Shown one piece after another: positions 10,516 through 21,611 of a DNA stretch of 64,000 nucleotides. A program made the translations under genes and the position numbers. The stretch lies in contig JAUKUA010000002.1 in assembly GCA_030549175.1 (NCBI GenBank), forward strand, positions 2,852,001 to 2,916,000, read 5' to 3'. Origin of the DNA: Lasiosphaeris hirsuta. Its lineage: Eukaryota > Ascomycota > Sordariomycetes > Sordariales > Lasiosphaeriaceae. Position 1 is the first letter of the stretch. Each line of letters begins with the position of its first letter. Under the pieces are notes generated by a model. The model searched no databases, had not been told where the DNA came from, and saw only the letters and a program-made list of their open reading frames with translations.

Positions 10516-11937
10516 ACATTACACTACGCAGCGATTGGGCACTTTGCCCAGCTTACCAAGCTTCCGCTGGAGGCAGGCGCATCCGCATTGATCGCCAACT
10601 TCGATGGTCTAACACCATATGACCTTGCTTTGAAGGAGGGACACTGTGGAACTGTTGAGGAGTTCGTCAAGAGCGGTCAGATTTCGACAGCAAGGATCTC
10701 CAGTGACTTGGCATGGAATGAGGCGCACATTAGAGCACACGAAATGAATTTTGCTGCTGACGAGGCAGAGAAACTCGACAAAGCATTGCACTTGGAGAGC
10801 GACAAGTTTGGCAGGCTACCAAGGCACCGAGCATTGGAGATGGGAAACTGGAAAGCTGTTGAACTATTCGGTAAAGTGGTTAGCCTGACCGTTCCCGAGA
10901 TTATAAAATCAGCAACAGTGACCGCCGAGCACCCAAGCTGCCACGATGTGCCCCAGAAACTTCTCGACAATCTTTCTGCACTTTTTCTCGACGCAGAAAC
11001 CGAAGATGCCAAACGCCTTGCGGAGCAGCTCCTCACCTCACCACATCGGTGAGACGTAACGATATCCCGTCCATGAGTGCTTTGGTACTAGCCGGGGCAA
11101 GCCTCGATGTTCACCACACCGAGCAAGGCTTCGTTGTGCGGAACAAAACTTACGAACTTCCTGCCTTGCAGTGCGCTACAGTGGGTGGAAATATCGAAGC
11201 TGTGGTTCACATGGTGAAATCTGGCGCAGACGTCGTCCGGTTTGCCGGTTACCAAGGGGTCTTTCCGCTTCGCTCGGCCCGCAACAGCTGCTTTCCGGAT
11301 GCAGTGCAAGTCCTTCTCCAGCACGGTGCAGACCCGAGCCGGTGCACACCATACGAAGTCCAGGCGTCTGGCATATCTTCTTCACCGCTAGTCGCGGTGT
11401 TCGAGAAACATCGCAAGTCAAACTCGCCAGACAAATCACTCCGCATTATCAATCTCCTCCTGGATGCTGGGGCGCGTCTGCTCGAATTAGGCAGTAACAT
11501 CGACAAGTCCCCTGCTTAGTTGATGATCCCATATCTTTTCGCTACCGTCAGCAGCAGCGGGCCCGACTCGGAGGATACTACTAATCGGTATCAGCAGATA
11601 CTCGATATCATAGCCTCGAGGGGCTTCGGGATTCTAGTCCAAACCAGTAACGAAAAAGTGGTTTTCACCAACCCACACTGCCGCAAGTGTGGGTGATGAT
11701 GAATTCTTGAGGCGGGAGTTGGACGCAGGGGTACCGGTGGATTGGGGCGTGGTGTTAAGAAACCAGTATCTTGAACAACCGCTACAGGCACTAAACATTG
11801 CGATCGAAAGAGATGATGTAGGTATGGTTGCGGTTCTCCTCGAATACGGCACCGACGTAAAATACTTCAGCAAAGAGAGGGAGTTCCGAGTGTGGGAGAA
11901 GCCCCTCGAGTTGAAGCCGAAAGCGAAGCAGTGAGGA
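10516..11937 (+). pseudogene. Ankyrin-repeat protein remnant between inverted repeats
   Basis: The plus strand encodes clear ankyrin-type helices, for example RTLHYAAIGHFAQLTKLPLE followed by NFDGLTPYDLALKEGH, then ALQCATVGGNIEAVVHMVKSG, AVQVLLQHGADPSRC, IINLLLDAGARL and GMVAVLLEYGTDVKY. Ankyrin repeats are protein-binding scaffolds and a common C-terminal sensor of fungal NLRs. The frame breaks several times: a frameshift near 11045, an in-frame TAG at 11517-11519, and another gap before the segment starting at 11689. The 5' end abuts the left inverted repeat without its own start. The neighbouring NLR pseudogene on the minus strand loses its own ankyrin region at the right arm, so this may be the NLR's C-terminus in flipped orientation (inference). 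Confidence 0.75.
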
Positions 11938-11941
11938 AGTT

Positions 11942-12227
11942 GTGGGCAAACGGCACTCAATTCAATTACCAGGAACTTCCCTGCAGCGCAACGGCCAACA
12001 ACGGCCTCAACAAGAAAAACGGGATCTTGCGTTAGCAGCACCATACAAGACTTCAGCCAACCACGGGGTAGGCAAACACGTGTAATTGAGCAATCGGAGG
12101 AGCCCCAGAGAGCCATTTTAAGGTGGGAAAACCCATGGGCTTGGCTCTTTCTCCTAGATAGTAAGTAACATTGCGTAAGCTTCCATCGTCAATTGATGTC
12201 TCATCACTTTAAGTGCATTTCGCCACA
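11942..12227. repeat. Right arm of the ~290 bp inverted repeat
   Basis: Reverse complement of the left arm at 10227-10515. It lies directly downstream of the ankyrin remnant and 28 bp from the last recognisable codon of the NLR pseudogene. Confidence 0.85.
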
Positions 12228-12254
12228 TAACGCGGTCCACACGCGATCGTCTTG

Positions 12255-14483
12255 CTAATCGAAAAAGCCATCGGCCCCGCCGCCCCTATTATGCGTGTAC
12301 CACCAATACAAGTTATAGATATACTCCGTTTGGCCGATAGCGGCAGCATGATGTAAGCACTGCTCGCTCCCTGGCATCCCGGGGTTTCCAGGTCCGTCCC
12401 TTTCCCAACATGAGACCAAGGCTCGATACATGGCCACTAATAATTGAGCGAAAACGAGAGAGATTTGATTTTAGTTGTCGCGCATCGTAAAACGCCGTAA
12501 GCTCGCCGAGGATGTCAGATCGCTTCACGTAGTGCTTCAGATTCTCGATGACGGTAAAGTGAATGGGGTATTGGACCTTTCTCTAGCCGCGGGTGCAAAC
12601 TAGTGAATGGCACACACAGCTATCACGGTTGATTCTGGGTCATTGACGCGCCGAGATGGTTCCAATCCATTCTTCGTGTCCAGAAATGGTGTTGGAGTGG
12701 CAATGTGCTGTATTGCTACTATCTGCTTTGAGAGTAGGTGCAAGATCCAGGAAGTGGGCTTGCACCTACGCGAGGAAATTGGTGGTGGGCTGGAGCATAG
12801 GCCTGTTGGCCTGTGGAGGCGCGGCACCCTGTGTGCCTGGGAGCGCCCCACTCCTAACGGATGGCCTCACGGCAAGCAGAGCACAAACCTCCTTGACTTC
12901 TAGTGGTCGACGAGCAACATCCATCTTGAAGAAGACTTTGTGTGCGAGGAGACGCTGGGGCTTTGGGAGGCCATTTATGCGTGCTATGATGCTGTCGTAC
13001 CTCTCTGACAGACTCGTCGGTAACTCATCGAGGCAGTGCAAGATCGAGGCATCCCTTGTCTGGTCTTGGATATGCTGAAGCATTAGACGGACCCAAAGAA
13101 ACATGCCACCGGATCTAGGAAGGCGTTCCTTGATATGCATCAGCATGGCTCCGTCGTGAATGTGGGGCCATGTGACAAGTTCGTGAGCGATGTATTCGTC
13201 AATGTCATCCGTGCTCACTTCTGAGGAAATGTCGAGGCACACTTGGGAATGAGCAACCTGCCGAAGCTGATTCAATAATTCGGGAAGTGGTCGACTGGTG
13301 AACATAATCTTGAATCGATTTGGGATCCGGGAGATGATTTGGGAAAAGTCAAGTCGGTCCTGGCATTCGTCAAGGGCGTCAATGGTGAGAAAGCAGGAAG
13401 GTAAGAAGTCGAGCAGGGAGAAAAACAGATCCCGAGCTTCTCTCGTTGTCGCCTCGCGGTTCTCGCTGATTTGCATGGCTGACAGCGCATACCCCAACGC
13501 CTGAGGGAACATCTTGACAAGCTGGAAGGTCTATGAACGGAGTAGCGATGGGGCCGTCACGCGTTTGCTGTCAGCCCCGCAGAAGAAGTAAACCAGGGGC
13601 TCCGTGGTTGCGATGTGATCGAGGAGTTTAGCGTAGAGAAATGTCTTTCCGCAGCCAAGCGCGCCACGCAACCAGAATAGTCTTTTCTGGCTCTGCTCTA
13701 TCCAGCTTCATACTTCAGGTCGCTCGAGGATCCAGTTGCATGTTCTAGGAAGAATGCCGATCTGGCCCCTTTCTTCGTGACATTGGCGAGCATCCAGCCA
13801 ATATCTAATCTGGAGTAGACCAGGCTCTGATTTTGGTTAGAAATGAGCTCCTCAATAAAGAAGAAAAGTAAGGAGGGATGTTACCTTGGCGAGAGGTCTG
13901 TCTTTCGACGAGAGACCGCACATGGACAAACTCCAGGCGAGCCCGAGCTTCTTCGACCATGTGAGCAAGCTTGGCCTCGCGCTCAACCAGTTCGTGTCTC
14001 TGGAACAACTGCCCGTAAACGTGCGGCGCGGGCATCGCATCTTCAATTTGCTGCAGCATTTTCATTAATTTCGAGAAATAGCCTTCATAATCACGGGCGA
14101 CCTGCCACAGTCAGTAAAAAAAAAAAAAAAAAAAAAACGGAAATATTAGTGATGAAAGGGGGTCGCACCAAAAGAACGGCCCCCAAGACACCCCACAGCA
14201 GCGACGAGACCTCTGGGAAGGTGTTGACTATGACATCAAGGGATTTCCCGAATCGCTCGACGGCGGATATGAATGGCGGAATCTTTCGCAACACGGCTTG
14301 CACCTTGCTTACCTGACCGCGGACATCCTAGGAGGCCTGGAAGTCGTGGAGGATGTCATCGGGTCCTGAGGTGCTAAAGCGCTCCCTCTCGGTCTTGGAG
14401 AGTAGGGCCTGAGACCGCTCCACGGCTTGCTGCCATACGCTGGATCCTGAAACCAGCGTCTCTGTGGGATTGATGGTCTTCAT
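12255..14483 (-). pseudogene. DUF7708-NACHT NLR (STAND) pseudogene
   Basis: From ATG at 14483 the frame encodes a DUF7708-type N-terminal helical domain (SSVWQQAVERSQALLSKTER ... ISAVERFGKSLDVIVNTF ... SSLLWGVLGAVLL), spliced over an intron holding a 22-base poly-T (coding sense) to ARDYEGYFSKLMKMLQQIED. Next comes a NACHT domain: P-loop LFWLRGALGCGKTFLYAKLL, Walker-B-type CFLTIDALDECQDR, and 'IMFTSRPLPEL'. After it are the helical part ending in 'RPLEVKEVCALLAV' and the start of an ankyrin region (CLHHAAAIGQTEYIYNL). Three nonsense codons break the frame: TAG 14328-14330, TGA 13708-13710 and TAG 13531-13533, with further frame changes below 12850. Fungal NLRs of this type act in non-self recognition and programmed cell death (family knowledge). 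This copy cannot make a full protein. Confidence 0.85.
14116..14137. repeat. Poly-A run, 22 bases, inside an NLR intron
   Basis: Uninterrupted A from 14116 to 14137; on the coding strand it is a T tract just before the intron's 3' splice site. Confidence 0.9.
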
Positions 14484-14902
14484 GGTGTGTATGTCGGCTG
14501 GGAAGTTGGAGGGTGCAACCGGGATGCAAAGTTGGGTTTGCAGCAAGCTACCTTCGTTGTAGCTGATCACCACGGCAGTGCGGAGCAGAAGCTGGGGTCG
14601 CATTTTGGGAGGAATGCAGTGCCCGCACTCCGCCACACCCGGTCCGCGCTGGCGTCCATAGTTGAGACTACGCTGAGAGAAGGTTCGTGGCGTTGATTCA
14701 TTCCATCGAGTCCATGGGGGTGAAGTTATGGCAATGCCAATTAGGCCTGGTTTTGTAGACCCCACATAAGTTATGGATAATGGCACTGCATTTTTAGCAC
14801 TGGCGGAGGCCATGGACAGACGGGACAACCTTTGTGGGGTGGTTTCTACAAACATTTAGAAATGGTCACGATCCTTTTTTCACTTCCAAGAGGAGTATGG
14901 CG

Positions 14903-15885
14903 TTATTGCTCAGGAATCAAGAAGGTGCAGTTCAGCCGCTGCCTCCAGAGCACAGTGCTAAGCGGCTCCGCGGTTGAGCGTTCGATTGAAAATTGGATCC
15001 CGGCATCCTTAAACAAGCTCTTCAGCTTCGCCAGTGCTTTTGGCGACTTGAGACCGAGGTGCACCTGCGGCGGAATGAGCTGCCCCGCCGGAATGGCTCC
15101 CATGGCATATGCCTCAGTCGAAACACAACCTATTACCTCGACAAGACCAAGTTGGGGGTCAAGCTTAAGGAGACTGCTAAGCTTATCGAGGGGCTACTCA
15201 TATGACGGAGGTCTAGGGAGTTAATCCTGGGCACGGGCCGAAAGATCAGGCTCAGACGAGCAAGACTCCGGGGTTCTGTTTCACCGCCGGTTCGGAGGTC
15301 GAGGTAGGTCGAGATCCGTGTATGATCTCGGGCCCTCCATCGGAAAGTCCACAATCGTAATGGCCATTGCCTTTCTAGCCGTGAGAATGGCAAGCTTCAT
15401 CACAAAGCCATAGGCCGAGCCACAGCTGTATGTCCAGTCGCCCTGAGGAATGTCGATGAGCGACAGCTGCAAGCCGCCGTGTCTAAGCAATTGAATGTCT
15501 CGCTCGGCCAGCTGCAACTTGAATACAATGTAGACCGCGGTCAGGCCATGAAATGGCGCGATTGTCCAAGCCAAGCAATCTGACATGGTCGGCTAGGTCA
15601 GGCCGCTGGATCAGTGTGCGAACGAAGCGGAAGAGGCGCTCGTAGCTTCGGGGACCGAGACCCTTGGTCTGCACCGCGAAATTGTGGTGAAGTATTTGCT
15701 GTGCAACATCCTGCAGGATGCCTTTTGCAAAACAAGCGCAGTGTTGAGATATCGACATGGTTGCCACCCTGCGTTGCGGGTTTGTTGTTCAAGTCGTTGG
15801 TGCTTGACAGCTCCGAGACTACCTTCCGAGTTGAGATATCAAAGCTGTTTGGGTAAGCGCGGTGTAAAAAGCCAGCTCGACTCAA
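14903..15885 (-). pseudogene. Eroded F-box/LRR-like gene
   Basis: Minus-strand frames carry coherent protein pieces in order: YPNSFDISTRKVVSELSST (15.8 kb), GPRSYERLFRFVRTLIQR with PDLADHVRLLGL (15.65 kb), LLRHGGLQLSLIDIPQGD, then LDKLSSLLKLDPQLGLVEV and LKSPKALAKLKSLFKDAG (15.2-14.9 kb). The pieces fall in different frames separated by stops, and no continuous model works. The middle piece resembles the body of fungal F-box/leucine-rich proteins, which act as substrate adaptors of SCF ubiquitin ligases; I do not see an intact F-box. It lies directly upstream of the NLR pseudogene on the same strand, so the whole 10-16 kb block seems decayed. Confidence 0.5.
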
Positions 15886-16217
15886 GGTCAGGATTCATGA
15901 CCTTTAAATAAGAGATAATGTCGAATAATGCCACCATCGGGCGCTGTCATGCAGCAACAACAGGCTTGGGACATTCACAGCCGGAAAGTTGAACTGCAGA
16001 CCATTCCGAGCCACTGGAGTTGTGTATGTACAGACACACCTCGGGGTACGTCGGTGCCTGGGTGCGTCCCTTGTACCTTGACAACGTGGATTGTTCCTTT
16101 TGTGCAGAACAGCACACACCCGGGGTGACCCGGCTGGCGATGGCGCGAGAGAGGGCGATGTGAATAAGTTGGGATCCAAACCAAGTTTATGTATATACAA
16201 TCGTCCATTACGAAAGA
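15886..16217. other. Short intergenic stretch
   Basis: About 330 bp downstream of the GH5 stop codon. No gene seen. Confidence 0.5.
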
Positions 16218-17775
16218 TTACCCCAACTTTGTGACATTCATTGCCTCCACCCAGGGTCTCCAGTGGCTCTCGACGCCGGAAGGATACTGCCAACCAGTCC
16301 AGTTGTAATTCGTCAAGCCCCAAGCATCGCCAAACCCCTGAACTCCCTCACGTACACGATAACTTCCTGCCAAGCTCCACATTGACCAACTCACGCTGTA
16401 CCTCTTGGTATACTCTTTCAAGCAGTTCTGTACAATGTCGGTGTCCAGAGTGGCGTCCTGCTGGTGGCCAAACTCGGACAGTATAACGGGGGTAAGGCGT
16501 GGCGCGGCTGGACAATCTAACGTGGCGTTACACGCCGCGGGCGGCTGTATGCCGAGCGCGTTGAATCCGTTGCGATAGAGACCAGCCTCAATCATGCGGC
16601 AGTTTCCGGTATCCAGGTCCTCGCTTGTCGGGTATAGATGCAGCTCCCACACCACCTTGTCGGCCCACGTCTGGTTCGATAGGGAAAAGTATACGGGGTC
16701 GCGCCGGTGGGCATCCCGGATGGCAGTGCACTTGTAGCAGGCTGCCGTGAGGAGGTTCTTTCGGGACGTAAGAGCCGACAGGTCCTCGCCAAACTGCATT
16801 CCGGACCAGGTGATGAGCAGATCGGGATTGGCCGCGTGGACCGCGTTGGCGCCGGCCGTCATGTTGCCCACGAAGGTGTGCCAGTTGTAATTCAGCGTTG
16901 GGACTGTCCAGCTCTCGCGAGGCTCGTTGCGTAGGGACATGGAGACCACGTTCGTCTGATTCTTGGCCCAATTTGCGACATATGTCAGGGCACGCGTCCA
17001 GTTTCTCGTCTGAAAGTTTGTATCTCCAAACCATGCATCGCCGTCCGTGTGCGAGCAGCACCACTGTGCCTTGCTGACATGTGCATCTGGGTGTATGAAT
17101 ATTCCCCTCCTAGCGGCGAGGCGCGTGATGTCAGAAAAGATCTTGAACCGGGGCGTGTCGAGCGTCCAGCCCAGCGCTAGGTTGTTGGCGACGATGGCAG
17201 TTGCGACCCGTGTTCCATTAGTGGCGCCAAGGGCAGATACCAGGGAAGCTTCGAGAGTGACATCAATACCGCCATGGTCATAGATCTCGTCAATCATTTG
17301 GATGGCATAGCCCCTGGTCCCAAGAAGTCAGCTGCCCATGTTTATGTACCGAGCCAGAGGTTAATAATGGGGAAGGAACAGGAACGCACATGCGGATGAA
17401 GTTGAAGCCCACGCTGGACACTTTACTGAGGATTTCGTTTGCAGAAAGCCACTCCAGACCCTCGGGGACCATGCTCTCGCCTGCGAATGCGTGTCATTTG
17501 TGCCACCCACACCGAAGGAATTAGATTACCGCAGGAGTCTTACCGCTGAGGGGCCAGTTGACACCAGCCCAAGTCACCGTCTCCCCCAGGGCGTTGACGA
17601 TGTCTCTTCCACTGGTGCGGAATGGGCCATGTGGCCATCTGGCGCCATTCTGCTGCCTCTTGGAGAGCGGCTCGAGGGCTTCAACCAGGTTGGAGGGGAG
17701 GGCCGTGTCGCGCTGCCCCGCGCAATTGGTGACGAGGACCGCAAGGGCGCCTAGGACGAAGGCAGAGGTCTTCAT
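16218..17775 (-). CDS. Secreted glycoside hydrolase family 5 enzyme
   Basis: Three exons, 17775-17544, 17480-17390 and 17313-16218, join in frame to 472 residues. GH5 enzymes hydrolyse beta-glucans, cellulose or mannans with retention of configuration. Seen: a signal peptide (MKTSAFVLGALAVLVTNCAG), 'TWAGVNWPLSG' of the first strand, 'GFNFIRM' spliced to 'YAIQMIDEIY', 'VVSMSLRNEP' with the acid/base Glu, and 'TPVILSEFGHQQ' with the nucleophile Glu. The C-terminal Trp-rich strand 'SVSWSMWSLAGSY' completes the barrel. Many N-x-S/T sites fit secretion. It looks like the fungal glucanase or cellulase branch; the substrate cannot be fixed from sequence alone. Confidence 0.93.
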
Positions 17776-20700
17776 GTTGCGCTCGACGTCGCTGCAGGGC
17801 GGACGGGTCGTGGAGGTTCGGTGCTCGATGTTTAGTGTTCAGTGTTGCTGGGAGGGGAATGGCGATTCATCCCCACCGTCACCGATTCGCCTATTCGCCT
17901 CCTTGCCCCTAACCACGTCGCCCCTTCCTCTCTCCATCTCTGTTCGGCACCTTCCTAGCCGTGTGTGACTTCCAGTCTGCGGTTGAATACAGTCGAGGGC
18001 ACTTCGGCAGTCGTTGGGTCCGTCAACCCCACCTTCCCCCAACTGGATTGGCTGATATTAATGAGGTAGCCACGACTGCTTTCATAGATATTTACCTCCC
18101 CTCGGTCGGCCATTTGCGCCGGTATTTCCAAGCAGGTACGCGTCCACTCTGGTCTTACCCAGCCTGGGGGGAGGGGATCGCGACTCTCAGCTCGGAACTT
18201 GTCCTAATGACGGACCTATGGAGGTACTACCTTCCCCACAAGGTGCCTTGGAGAAATGAAACCTAGGTGGTGCTGAGAATTCTATTGTTCCCGAACAATC
18301 ACTGAGACGCAAAGATACTGATTCAAAGCTTGCATGACATCATGAGATGGGAGGATCCTGGAAGTCGAGCACAGGTGCCGAACCTCGGATGACTCTCATT
18401 ATTATGAACAATTCAGCCGTCAGTGTGCGAATATTAGGTGTAAAATGTCGGCCTCTCCAATTCCTTGGCTTAGGTGGCCCTTCCCCAACAGTTCGTATAA
18501 AGCACTCCATATATCCGGCCACAAATAACCCCTTGGCCGTTAGCTTGTGACCTACGACCGTAGCCGGAATTATGCTACTCAGAGGGGGCCATAAACAAGA
18601 AGTACAACATATGATAAGGTAAGTTTTTGCAAATTATACTTCATTCTTGGCAGATTTTGCACACTAAAATATCAAGGGAGGAATGTAAGTAAGGCATTGT
18701 GGGTTTATTGTCAAAACAGTTGCGAGGCGTCAGTCGGGTCATCAAATGGCAGGGTATGATCAAGTCGTTCATGTCCGTCAACAAGCCGAACTCCGCATCA
18801 TGCATCATGTCCACGGTTGGTTGCATCGGTTTGATGACTTGGGCACTCACCTGTTTGACCGTCAAAATTACGCCTATCGGCTGGATTGCACCAAACAGAA
18901 CTCTAGGTACTTTGGGAAGGCTCTCCCAAGTCCGGGAAAATGTGTTCTGGGTACATTGAAGGGGATACAAGAAGTTGGAGTGCAAGCTCTGAGTCCTGGT
19001 CCATGTCCATGTCCATCTCAGGAGACAGAACTTCGAACACAAGCTCAGGATTAGACGTGTCCCAGTCTCCTTGAAAGTCCCCAAAGTTAAAAAAACTGCC
19101 GGATCTCTAGCGCATCTTGAGCTTCAACTGCGAGATGTGTAGGGACGAGATGACCTAGCAGCATCTAACCGGACTTGCCCCAAAGTCAAAGTCCTCAACA
19201 TCAGCTTGCGAGGACCGGGCCTGACTCATGCTGCGATTATGCCGCGTTACTGTCGATGCTAGAGCCCGTCATGTTGGTATCAGATGTGGCAGGGCTAAGT
19301 TCTGCTGTTCCTACCGGATCAGATTTCCGGACCTTCCAGAGACCCAGTTTCAATACCCCAGAGCCAAACATGTTTGTAGGGCTTTGAGCCAATGTGCCCA
19401 GGCCTCTCGTGCCCTGGCAGGACCTTTCTGCCGTCGTCGATGGCTTGGAGCTTCATAGCAAAGCGTAAACTCCGGTGCCTTTTCACGCAACCGATCGTCC
19501 GGTGTCAGACCGGCTTCATGAGCATCCATAACCTCCCCTATCTGCTTGATCTCCCTGGTGAAAGCCTGACGCTTCCTATGGAGCCAACAGGGCACATACG
19601 CGGCCTCGTGCCTGTGGGAACCGATCGAAGCTTTGCCAGTTCCACTTCAACTTCAGAAAGTTGCTGGTACTAGGCGCCGAGAGATATCATCAGTGAACTT
19701 CACATTGAAGTGACCATCCAAAAACGATACCTACCTTGGTAGCGAAAGGTTAGCTTCGAAAATAAATCAGGATTCAGTAAGGTACTACCTTACTTGGGGT
19801 CCTTAGATCGACAATCCATGCAGCCTTTATTCTTCAGTGCAACACAGGACCAACAGCATGCCTAGCGGCCAACTGTGGAGCTCGTGTAAGACATGTTCAA
19901 TATTTTTGACCTCGAAGTAGCAATGGTCTCATGCAAGATTCTCCCAACACTAGTATTGGCATCCCCTTATCGAAAGGCAAAAGGGACGTATGGTAATCTG
20001 TTTGGTGAAGTAACATGACATCCATTCATGTATTTAGCCACTTGAAGCCCCCAGGTCGTCAACTTAACCTTCTTTCCCATCACTAGCCATCCATTCTTAC
20101 TTCAATCCAACTACTTTCATCTTCAGGTAAGAATGATTCGATAGCTTCCTCAACAGTGATCCTCATCGTTGCTGATCTCAAGTGGTAGCCACAAAACGCA
20201 AAGCCATCATTATCATCAGTCAGTATGGTAGCCTTTACCTAAGTGCCTAGGTACACGTGGGTGGTTTCGGGTAAGGCGCTGCGGTTGGAAACTTGTGGTG
20301 GATCTTGTATCTCGTATCCTTGTCGATGTTACGAAACGTATATACTGTAGTGTGGGAGAGGTTGAGATTTATAATAATCATTTGCCGGGACCTCAGGCTC
20401 CATTTACCTCTCTACTAAATGCAGGCTGTTCCATGTGGCTTACACAACCTAAAGCTGTTATAATAGGGTTATCTGGCGACCCTAACTCAAATCACGTAAA
20501 TACTGGCAATTGTGCTGTATTCCGTGAAGTAGAGTATATTGGGTGACGAAGAAGAGGAGGTCAGGAATGGCTCCCGGCCAGGCGCAGGATGTAGGCCCAG
20601 GTAGGCGCTAGGGTCGTGAGGAAGCTATTCACTGCCCATCCATCCTCTTATCTATCTACTTATCTACTTGTCTAATCCATCGATACTGTACCCGTATCAT

Positions 20701-20929
20701 GTTCTTAGGATCAAATTTCCAATTCAAGACCGTTTAGGGAACAAATCAAAAAGTGGCTATGAAAGACGATTCGAACAGTTTGCACCAAAGTCCACCACGA
20801 CTGGAGATTTGCCCGCGGGCTGCAGGAGTTTAGCATCTGCCGTGCTGAATTTGAAGAGAGCGCACGAAGGCTACGGGGTACCATGCCAAAGTGTGAATGT
20901 TCAAGCAATAAGCATCCATCGCCTCTTGG
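17776..20929. other. Gene-poor stretch with eroded coding traces
   Basis: About 3.1 kb with no intact gene. On the minus strand near 18890-19090 a frame reads DWDTSNPELVFEVLSPE followed by a Met-Asp repeat (MDMDMDQD), and near 19400-19590 another reads EIKQIGEVMDAHEAGLTPDD. They look like pieces of one decayed regulatory-type gene, but stops separate them and I cannot name a family. Around 19700-20650 the DNA is AT-richer with many stops in all frames. Confidence 0.35.
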
Positions 20930-21360
20930 CACACATTCAATCACGCCCCCGTCCAGGGTAACACCGAACTCGTGTCCAACCGCGAGATGGGCCCCGGTTC
21001 CTACGCGCCGGCCCTCGACAACCACGGACTGGTCAAGCGGTTCAATTACACGACCTTCATTGAGCTCAGCCGCAGCAGCTTCTGCTTCTGCTACGACGAG
21101 AGCTGGCAGACCTTGGCCTTTGGGGAATCGGACGCGCTGGCGACCGGCTGCCAGGCCATCAGCGCCGGCTACCCCTGGGCCCATGCTCGGCTACTGGGAC
21201 CATCCTGGACACCGACTTCACGGCGGCGCCCGGCGGCTGGGTCACTATCGCCAGCCCGGGCACGTGTGCGTTCCGTGTCAAGTTCGCCGGGCCTACTAGT
21301 GCCCACCAGACCACCCCCTTCGGCGCGCAGGACTTGACGCTCTTATCAACAATTATGTGA
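20930..21360 (+). pseudogene. Broken gene for a small secreted-type protein
   Basis: One frame reads HAPVQGNTELVSNREMGPG, then YAPALDNHGLVKRFNYTTFI and SRSSFCFCYDESWQTLAFGE; past about 21180 the coherent reading moves to another frame with ATGTILDTDFTAAPGGW and PGTCAFRVKFAGPTSAHQ before a stop at 21358-21360. Cysteines and N-glycosylation sites suggest an extracellular product. There is no start codon in frame and no intron that rescues the shift, so it is probably a truncated, frameshifted remnant. Family not recognised. Confidence 0.5.
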
Positions 21361-21611
21361 AGTATAATGTCTGGGGTCGCAGCATTCCTTACACCTTGCT
21401 TTACATCCAATGAAGAATAGAGCATGTCTGAATGTTCTGAGAGGCACAAGGGTGGACTGGATGGGGAGGAATGAGGAGGTTGTCGTGTAGCTAGACATTA
21501 GGTCGGTGGCTTTGGAGTGGATGTATTTCTCTCCTCCAACTCCCAAGATAATTTACAAGGTCTTTGCCAAATGTGGATTGTACCAAGGTAACCTTCACCC
21601 ATGTGTCCGTC

